A DNA stretch of 12,466 bases from Rhodospirillaceae bacterium UBA6608 (GTDB lineage: Bacteria; Pseudomonadota; Alphaproteobacteria; Rhodospirillales_A; Casp-alpha2): the NCBI GenBank assembly GCA_002433335.1, contig DJHY01000062.1, positions 1 to 12,466 on the forward strand, read 5' to 3'. A model generated the notes under the pieces. It saw only the letters and a list, made by a program, of their open reading frames with translations, did no database searches and was not told where the DNA came from. Position numbers and translations under genes: made by a program. The first letter of the stretch is position 1, and the number at the start of each line of letters is the position of its first letter. Positions 7,720-12,466 of the stretch are shown here, piece after piece.

Positions 7720-8852
7720 AATTACAAGACGTTAACGCATACGACGGCGTCCTTTCGCCGATCGAGGACATCATCGAGGATGCCCGAAACGGCCGGATGT
7801 TCATTCTGGTCGATGACGAAGAACGCGAGAACGAGGGCGATCTGGTCATTCCGGCCCAGATGGCCACGCCGGACGCGATCAATTTCATGGCGCGCTTTGG
7901 GCGCGGCCTGATCTGTTTGGCGTTGACCCGCGACCGGGTCGAAAAGCTGAACCTGCCGCATATGAGCCGGACCAATTCGTCCCGGCACCAGACGGCCTTT
8001 ACTGTCTCAATCGAAGCCCGCGAAGGCGTGACCACGGGGATTTCCGCCTCGGACCGGGCGCGGACCATTTCCGTCGCCATCGATCCGGCGCGGGGTGCGG
8101 CGGACATCGCCACACCGGGTCATATCTTCCCGCTCGAAGCCCGCGACGGCGGTACCCTGGTTCGTGCCGGGCACACGGAAGCCGCCGTGGACGTTGCGCG
8201 TCTGGCCGGGTTGAACCCCGCCGGGGTGATCTGCGAGATCATGAACGACGACGGCACCATGGCGCGGCTGCCGGACCTGGTCGAATTCGCGCAGCACCAC
8301 GATCTGAAGATCGCGACCATTGCCGATCTGATTGCCTATCGCCGTCAGAACGACCGTTTGGTCACGAAGATCTTGGAAACGCCATTCGAAAGCCGCCACG
8401 GCGGCGACTTCACCATGGCGATCTATCGCAACACCGTGGCCTATGCCGAGCACATCGCCCTGATCAAAGGCGACGTGACCGCAGGCGGGCCCGTGCCCGT
8501 GCGCATGCATGCCTTGAACGTGTTGGAAGACGTTTTGGGCGATAGCTCGCGTGGGGCCGACGGCCAGTTGCAGCGCTCGATGGAGATCATCGGCGAAATG
8601 GGCCGTGGCGTTATCGTGCTGATCCGCGAACCCATGCCGACCAGTCTGTCCGACCGGGTCAAGGCCAAGCTGGGTGAGGGCGAAAAGCCGTCCGGTCAGC
8701 TCCGCGACTACGGTGTCGGCGCGCAGATCCTGACGGACCTGGGTATCAAGGAAATGATTTTGCTGACCAATTCGGAAAAGACCGTGATCGGCCTGGAAGG
8801 CCATGGCCTGACCATCGTCGGCCGCCAAGGCATCGAACGGAGTGCCTCATGA
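7716..8852 (+). CDS. ribB: DHBP synthase with degenerate GTP cyclohydrolase II-like domain (RibBX type)
   Basis: The N-terminal half (about 1-215) is 3,4-dihydroxy-2-butanone-4-phosphate synthase, which converts ribulose 5-phosphate to the four-carbon unit of lumazine. It has DDEERENEGDL, the nucleophile/metal region around HTEAAVDVARLAG, and GVICEIMNDDGTMARLPDL. The C-terminal half (about 225-370) is RibA-like in fold motifs (LLTN, VGAQIL) but not in catalysis. Aligned with the E. coli RibA zinc motif H-S-E-C...R-C-D-C-G, the three cysteines are Asn268, Arg279 and Ala281, and the later GRGIGL and DTVEAN motifs are absent. GTP cyclohydrolase II activity is therefore not expected. Such RibBX proteins are known across Proteobacteria. 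The start is TTG 7716, overlapping the ribE stop as TTGA, with AGGG 9 nt upstream; the next in-frame ATG would remove the active site. Its stop overlaps ribH as ATGA. Confidence 0.95.
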   Translation: MKLQDVNAYDGVLSPIEDIIEDARNGRMFILVDDEERENEGDLVIPAQMATPDAINFMARFGRGLICLALTRDRVEKLNLPHMSRTNSSRHQTAFTVSIEAREGVTTGISASDRARTISVAIDPARGAADIATPGHIFPLEARDGGTLVRAGHTEAAVDVARLAGLNPAGVICEIMNDDGTMARLPDLVEFAQHHDLKIATIADLIAYRRQNDRLVTKILETPFESRHGGDFTMAIYRNTVAYAEHIALIKGDVTAGGPVPVRMHALNVLEDVLGDSSRGADGQLQRSMEIIGEMGRGVIVLIREPMPTSLSDRVKAKLGEGEKPSGQLRDYGVGAQILTDLGIKEMILLTNSEKTVIGLEGHGLTIVGRQGIERSAS

Positions 8853-9307
8853 GCGCCGCCGCGGCCCGCACGGGGCGGGTTCTGATCGTTGAATCCCGCT
8901 ATTACGCGCAGTTCACGGACGGCCTGATCGCCGGCGCCACGCCGTTGATCGAGGAAGCCGGATATCAGATCGATCGCCTGGAAGTGCCCGGCGTGTTCGA
9001 AATCCCGGCGGCGATCCGCCATGCGGCCCTCGGCCCGAACGGCGGCGGGCATGACGGCTATCTGGCCTTTGGCTGCGTCATCCGGGGCGAAACCAGCCAT
9101 TACGACCACATCTGCAACGAAGCCAGCCGGGCCATCATGGACCTGACCATGAACGACGGCCTGGCAATCGGGTTCGGCATCCTGACCTGTGAGAACGGGG
9201 CGCAGGCGGAAGTCCGCGCCGATCCGAAGGGTAAGAACAAGGGCGCTGAAGCCGCCCGCGCCTGTTTGGCGATGATCGACGTCAAACATCGCTTTGGGGG
9301 AGCATAA
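8849..9307 (+). CDS. ribH: 6,7-dimethyl-8-ribityllumazine synthase
   Basis: Condenses the pyrimidine from the RibD product with the butanone phosphate from RibB to make lumazine, the substrate of RibE; usually a pentamer or 60-mer shell. 152 aa. Visible features: the substrate pocket EVPGVFEIP (45-53), and VIRGETSHYDHICNEAS with His84 at the catalytic position. Later come GFGILTCENGAQAEVRA and the basic KGKNKG segment. The pocket residue after ESR is Tyr-Tyr where many RibH have Arg-Phe-Asn. The ATG overlaps the ribB stop (ATGA), with GGAG 6 nt before it. A short Gly-rich insert (NGGGHDG) precedes the sheet leading to the active site. Neighbours confirm the assignment. Confidence 0.97.
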   Translation: MSAAAARTGRVLIVESRYYAQFTDGLIAGATPLIEEAGYQIDRLEVPGVFEIPAAIRHAALGPNGGGHDGYLAFGCVIRGETSHYDHICNEASRAIMDLTMNDGLAIGFGILTCENGAQAEVRADPKGKNKGAEAARACLAMIDVKHRFGGA

Positions 9308-9311
9308 AACC

Positions 9312-9797
9312 ATGACCGCGACCCGTTCCGCGCCGTTGAGCGCGGCCCGTCTGGCTGCTGTTCAGGCATTGTATGAAATGGATTTGGCCGGGGCCCAGGC
9401 CGACGCCGTGTTGACCGACATCATGGCCGAGCGCTGGTCGTCCGCCGCCATCGAAGGCGAGGGCGAACATGGCGAGGACGATGCCTTCACGCCGCCGGAT
9501 CAGGACCTGCTGAAAGAGCTGGTCGCGGGCGTAAACGGCGACATGGCCAGCATCGATCGCTATCTGAAGATGGCGCTGAACCATCCCCATACGGTCGAAA
9601 CCTTGGAAACCCTGCTGCGTGCCGTGCTGCGCGCGGCGGTGTTCGAAATGGCCCATCGGCACCAGGTTCCGGCGGTCGTCGTGATCAAGGAATACGTCGA
9701 CGTGGCCGATGCCTTTTTCGATGGGCGCGAACCGGCGCTGGTCAACGGGTTGCTCGATCATTTGGGCCGTGAACTGCGCCCGACGGAGTTTTCCTGA
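9312..9797 (+). CDS. nusB: Transcription antitermination factor NusB
   Basis: All-helical RNA-binding protein that, with NusE (ribosomal protein S10), binds boxA in the antitermination complex on rRNA operons. 161 aa. Recognisable are the N-terminal helix RLAAVQALYEMDLAG and the C-terminal core ending VIKEYVDVADAFFDGREPA with VNGLLD. ATG 9312 is preferred because GGGAG (9298-9302) lies 9 nt upstream; an in-frame TTG at 9294 would overlap ribH and has no better signal. It is 4 bp after ribH, the usual ribH-nusB pairing, and 45 bp before thiL. An acidic loop (about 45-58) is longer than in E. coli NusB. Confidence 0.96.
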   Translation: MTATRSAPLSAARLAAVQALYEMDLAGAQADAVLTDIMAERWSSAAIEGEGEHGEDDAFTPPDQDLLKELVAGVNGDMASIDRYLKMALNHPHTVETLETLLRAVLRAAVFEMAHRHQVPAVVVIKEYVDVADAFFDGREPALVNGLLDHLGRELRPTEFS

Positions 9798-9842
9798 CCG
9801 GCTGCCTGATGCTGTTTTCTGGGAAAGAGGACGGCCGACGAA

Positions 9843-10841
9843 ATGAGCAACAGTAACGATCCGCAGGCCCTGGGTGAATTCGGCCTGATCGAGACTTATT
9901 TCCGCCCCTTGACCCTGGGCCGGGCCGAGGCCCTGCGCCTTTTGGATGACGCGGGAATCTTGACCGTTGCGAAAGGCGAACAGTTGGTGGTGACCACCGA
10001 CGCCCTGGTCGCGGGCCGCCACTTCCTGGCCGACGGGCCGGCCGAAGACCTGGGGCAGAAGGTGCTGGGCGTCAATTTGTCCGACTTGGCGGCCATGGGG
10101 GCCAAGCCCCTGGCCTATACCCTGGCCCTGGCCGCGCCCAAGTCGATCACCGGGGTATGGCTGGAATCCTTCACCGATGGCTTGGCGGCGGCGCAGGCCC
10201 TGCACGGCATCTTCCTGTTGGGCGGCGACACGGTTTCGACCGATGGCCCCCTGACACTGTCGATCACCGCGATGGGGACGGTGCCGAGCGGCCAGGCCTT
10301 GTTGCGCTCCGGCGCGCGGGTCGGCGACGACGTTTATGTTTCAGGCACCATCGGTGATGCGGCCTTGGGCCTGCTGGTCGCCCGTGATGGGCGAAAATTG
10401 GCCGATGATCAGGGAAATGCTTTCCTTCGTGGGCGATATGACCGCCCTAGGCCGCGATGTTTGCTGGGCCGCAAGTTGATCGGATTGGCCACGGCCTGCG
10501 CCGATGTCTCTGACGGATTGGTCGCGGATGCCGGGCATATCGCCGAAACATCCGGTGTCGGGATTGAAATCAAGGTCGCGGATCTGCCGCTGTCGGCGGC
10601 GGCCTTGGCGGCGCTCGCGGCCTATCCGACGCTGATTACCACGGTCGTTTCCGGTGGGGACGACTACGAATTGGTATTCACGGCGCCACCGGGGGCGGCG
10701 CGGGAAATTCTGAATGCTTCGGCGCGGACCGACATCGACGTTACCCGAATCGGATCAGTAGTCGAAGGTAGCGGGGTCCGCGTGATCGACCGGAATGGCC
10801 AGGACTTGGAGGTCGGAGCCGGGGGGTACCGACATTTATGA
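9843..10841 (+). CDS. thiL: Thiamine-monophosphate kinase
   Basis: Phosphorylates thiamine monophosphate to thiamine diphosphate with ATP, the last step of thiamine cofactor synthesis; PurM-like fold. 332 aa, full length. Visible features: GEFGLIETYFRP near the N-terminus, VTTDALVAGRHF, NLSDLAAMGA with metal-binding Asp81, GGDTV with Asp129, DVSDGL with Asp224, and SGGDDYELVFT. The usual GDDAA near residue 35 reads LDDAG: the two aspartates remain but the glycine is Leu34. ATG 9843 has AGAGGA 11 nt upstream. A GC-rich hairpin follows 1 bp after the stop. The gene closes the rib-nusB-thiL block. Confidence 0.96.
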   Translation: MSNSNDPQALGEFGLIETYFRPLTLGRAEALRLLDDAGILTVAKGEQLVVTTDALVAGRHFLADGPAEDLGQKVLGVNLSDLAAMGAKPLAYTLALAAPKSITGVWLESFTDGLAAAQALHGIFLLGGDTVSTDGPLTLSITAMGTVPSGQALLRSGARVGDDVYVSGTIGDAALGLLVARDGRKLADDQGNAFLRGRYDRPRPRCLLGRKLIGLATACADVSDGLVADAGHIAETSGVGIEIKVADLPLSAAALAALAAYPTLITTVVSGGDDYELVFTAPPGAAREILNASARTDIDVTRIGSVVEGSGVRVIDRNGQDLEVGAGGYRHL

Positions 10842-10842
10842 C

Positions 10843-10862
10843 CGGCCCCTGACCAGGGGCCG
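10843..10862 (+). terminator. GC-rich hairpin after thiL, possible terminator
   Basis: CGGCCCCT and AGGGGCCG form a perfect 8-bp stem with a GACC loop, beginning just after the thiL stop. No T-run follows (CAGGTCC), so it is not a classic intrinsic terminator. It may end or attenuate transcription, or protect the 3' end of the rib-thiL mRNA. Confidence 0.45.
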
Positions 10863-10944
10863 CAGGTCCGTTGCGCCGAGCCGATAGGCCTGCATAATGG
10901 CCGCAGGGACTGAACAGAAAGAACGACAGGCGAAAGCAGAAAGC

Positions 10945-11403
10945 ATGAAGAAGATCTTTGTCGGCTTTATTGTCCTGATCTGCATTCTTGGCGGTGCGGT
11001 CGGCGTGATGAAATGGATGGAGTTGGGCCCCTTCGCCAACCCGCATGCCGAAGAAGCCAAGCCGAAGAAGCCGACCAAGGGCGACGCCAAGTTTGTCGAG
11101 ATGACTCCCTTATTGATCAACGTGTTGGGCGATTCCAAGGTGCTCGGAAACTTCCAGTTCGAGCTGAAATTGGAAGTCTGGAACGAAGATCATTACGACG
11201 AAGTTCGTAAGATGACGCCGGTTCTGAAGGATGCGTTCTTCAAGGACCTGCATACCTTTATCCCGCGCATGTTGAAGGAACAGGATCAGCTGAACCTGGC
11301 GATCCTGCAGCAGCGGCTAAAGATGCGGGCCGACATGGTCCTGGGCAAACACGTGGTCCAGAACGTCCTGATTCAGTCGGTCGTAGATACCCCCCCGAAG
11401 TAA
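10945..11403 (+). CDS. FliL-like single-pass membrane protein
   Basis: 152 aa from ATG 10945. Layout: short basic cytoplasmic end (MKK), one membrane helix (about 4-22, very hydrophobic), a Lys/Pro/Glu-rich linker (about 32-46), then a periplasmic domain. The domain starts FVEMTPLLINVLG, continues with a LKLEVWNEDHYDEV strand-helix and ends VLGKHVVQNVLIQSVV. This pattern of PL-x-x-N near the start and a V-x-x-V-L-x-x-x-V-V ending resembles FliL, the stomatin-like flagellar stator-associated protein. The similarity is by eye and moderate. An upstream in-frame ATG at 10897 would add 16 charged residues. I prefer 10945 because CATAAT at 10893-10898, a possible -10, would put the transcript start after 10897, but neither start has a strong Shine-Dalgarno. 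A strong terminator follows. No flagellar genes are adjacent. Confidence 0.7.
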   Translation: MKKIFVGFIVLICILGGAVGVMKWMELGPFANPHAEEAKPKKPTKGDAKFVEMTPLLINVLGDSKVLGNFQFELKLEVWNEDHYDEVRKMTPVLKDAFFKDLHTFIPRMLKEQDQLNLAILQQRLKMRADMVLGKHVVQNVLIQSVVDTPPK

Positions 11404-11426
11404 CCCTCATGGTGGGTCTTGGCCGG

Positions 11427-11456
11427 AGCAACCGCCCCTGATCGGCGGTTGCTTTT
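11427..11456 (+). terminator. Intrinsic terminator after the FliL-like gene
   Basis: AGCAACCGCC and GGCGGTTGCT form a perfect 10-bp stem (11427-11436 with 11444-11453) around a 7-nt loop, followed by TTTT. It lies 24 bp after the stop codon and separates this transcript from hppA. Confidence 0.88.
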
Positions 11457-11487
11457 GCCTTTAGACTTTGCTTATGTTCCAAAGGCT

Positions 11488-11526
11488 TTCGGTCGTTTGA
11501 CCGATTGATCCCAAGGCTAAAAAAAT
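11488..11526 (+). promoter_or_regulatory. Putative hppA promoter with overlapping palindrome
   Basis: TTGACC (11497-11502) matches the -35 consensus at 5 of 6 bases. TAAAAA (11519-11524), 16 bp further, matches -10 at 4 of 6 and sits in the most A/T-rich stretch of the gap. The palindrome TCGGTC-GTTT-GACCGA (11489-11504) covers the -35. Transcription from here would leave a leader of about 90 nt. In it, CGCCGCC (11549-11555) can pair with GGCGGCG (11580-11586), followed by the AAGGG ribosome site at 11604-11608. The rest of the 215-bp gap holds the terminator at 11427-11456 and nothing else I can name. Confidence 0.4.
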
Positions 11527-11618
11527 AAAGCCAAATAACAATCTTTGGCGCCGCCAGTGGGATAGGGGAGATTAGTCCAGGCGGCGTTATCAACATCCAT
11601 GAAAAGGGTATCTGAATA

Positions 11619-12466
11619 ATGTCGCTTTACACCTTGGTTATTGCCTGCGGTGTCCTGGCGCTGCTGTACGGGGCGTATGCTGTGCGCTCCGTTCTGTCGG
11701 CCCCGGCCGGCAACGCGAAAATGCAGGAAATCGCCCTTGCGATCCAGGAAGGGGCCGCTGCTTATTTGAACCGCCAATACACCACCATTGCCGTGGTCGG
11801 GGCGGTGATCGGCATCCTGCTCGGTCTGAAACTGGGTATGACCGTCGCAGTTGGTTATTTCATTGGAGCCATCCTGTCGGGTGCGGCCGGCTATATCGGC
11901 ATGAACGTTTCCGTTCGCGCCAACGTGCGCACGGCCGAAGCCGCTCAGTCCCAGGGACTGGCCGGTGGCTTGAACATTGCGTTCAAGGCCGGCGCCGTCA
12001 CCGGCATGCTGGTGGTCGGTCTGGCCCTGTTGGGCGTCGCCGGGTATTACACGGCGCTGCGCGGGATGATCGACACCACCACCACCGAAGGCATGCGTCA
12101 CGTGCTCGAGGCCCTGGTGGCCCTCGGCTTCGGCGCTTCGCTGATTTCGATCTTCGCCCGTCTGGGAGGCGGCATCTTCACCAAGGGTGCCGATGTGGGC
12201 TCCGACCTTGTCGGTAAGATCGAAGCAGGTATCCCGGAAGACGATCCCCGCAACGCGGGCGTCATCGCGGACAACGTCGGCGACAACGTCGGCGATTGCG
12301 CCGGTATGGCCGCCGACCTGTTCGAAACCTACGCCGTGACCGTGGTTGCGACCATGTTGCTGGCCGCGATCTTCTTTACCGGTGCCGCTCAGGAACAGAT
12401 GATGCTGTTCCCGCTGGTCATCGGCGCGGTCTGCATCGTCGGCTCGGTCGTCGCGACCTGGTTCGT
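11619..12466 (+). CDS. hppA: Membrane-bound proton-translocating pyrophosphatase (3' end cut by window edge)
   Basis: Integral membrane pyrophosphatase that couples hydrolysis of pyrophosphate to ion pumping across the inner membrane. About 282 of roughly 700 residues are present and the frame is open to the window end. The N-terminal helix starts at the ATG ([20 protein letters not shown]), followed by several further hydrophobic helices. The pyrophosphate-binding signature is intact: [18 protein letters not shown] (183-200), EDDPRN (207-212) and the [19 protein letters not shown] stretch (218-236). The residue that separates K+-dependent from K+-independent, and motifs that separate Na+ from H+ pumps, lie beyond the window; H+ pumping is inferred from the proteobacterial setting. 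AAGGG lies 10 nt before the ATG. It has its own probable promoter and follows a strong terminator, so it is likely an independent unit. Confidence 0.97.
   Translation, partial: MSLYTLVIACGVLALLYGAYAVRSVLSAPAGNAKMQEIALAIQEGAAAYLNRQYTTIAVVGAVIGILLGLKLGMTVAVGYFIGAILSGAAGYIGMNVSVRANVRTAEAAQSQGLAGGLNIAFKAGAVTGMLVVGLALLGVAGYYTALRGMIDTTTTEGMRHVLEALVALGFGASLISIFARLGGGIFTKGADVGSDLVGKIEAGIPEDDPRNAGVIADNVGDNVGDCAGMAADLFETYAVTVVATMLLAAIFFTGAAQEQMMLFPLVIGAVCIVGSVVATWF

Noticed and set aside
9282..10205. Minus-strand open frame of about 307 codons opposite nusB and thiL
   Set aside because: It spans two genuine + strand genes and the gap between them, its product is rich in Gln/Gly/His without family motifs, and no ribosome site supports it.
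11517..12101. Minus-strand open frame of 194 codons opposite the start of hppA
   Set aside because: The + strand encodes conserved pyrophosphatase helices. The antisense product shows no domain.
12270..12293. Perfect 12-bp tandem repeat GACAACGTCGGC
   Set aside because: It encodes the DNVGDNVGD pyrophosphate-binding motif that is conserved in the whole hppA family, so it is explained by protein function.

Overview
This is a GC-rich, almost fully coding stretch in which every recognised gene lies on the + strand. The gene order (rpiB, glyA, nrdR, ribD, ribE, ribB, ribH, nusB, thiL) is the classic alphaproteobacterial riboflavin neighbourhood. The fused B12 mutase at one end and the membrane pyrophosphatase at the other suggest a Rhodospirillales-like alphaproteobacterium. 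This placement is inferred from gene order and protein flavour, not from a database search.

Layout. (1) 1-3147: most of a fused isobutyryl-CoA mutase (IcmF) whose extreme N-terminus lies before the window. (2) 3208-3459: a small basic protein of unknown function. (3) 3460-3629: a non-coding stretch with a palindrome and a 15-bp tandem repeat, leading into rpiB, whose start is best read as TTG at 3630. (4) 4160-5458: glyA, preceded by an 86-bp leader with repeats and a hairpin that touches its ribosome binding site. (5) 5523-9797: a tightly packed cluster nrdR-ribD-ribE-ribB-ribH-nusB in which several genes overlap (14 nt, TTGA, ATGA). (6) 9843-10841: thiL, followed by a strong GC hairpin. (7) 10945-11403: a FliL-like single-pass membrane protein, closed by a convincing intrinsic terminator. 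(8) 11619 to the end: the N-terminal third or so of hppA, with its own putative promoter in the 215-bp gap before it.

How the genes fit together. RibD, RibE, RibB and RibH supply four proteins of riboflavin synthesis: deaminase/reductase, riboflavin synthase, DHBP synthase and lumazine synthase. The step from GTP is not covered here: the GTP cyclohydrolase II-like half of the RibB protein has lost all three zinc cysteines (the variant known as RibBX), so a true RibA must be encoded elsewhere. ThiL makes the cofactor thiamine diphosphate, GlyA feeds one-carbon units into nucleotide synthesis, NrdR represses ribonucleotide reductase genes and NusB supports rRNA transcription. The cluster is therefore cofactor and nucleotide housekeeping.

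No mobile element, CRISPR array, phage gene, tRNA or rRNA was seen. I do not see a new multi-gene system. The points worth a second look are regulatory (an NrdR-box-like site before nrdR, the glyA leader, the repeats before rpiB, a palindrome on the putative hppA promoter), the degenerate RibBX domain, and the FliL-like protein sitting away from flagellar genes.
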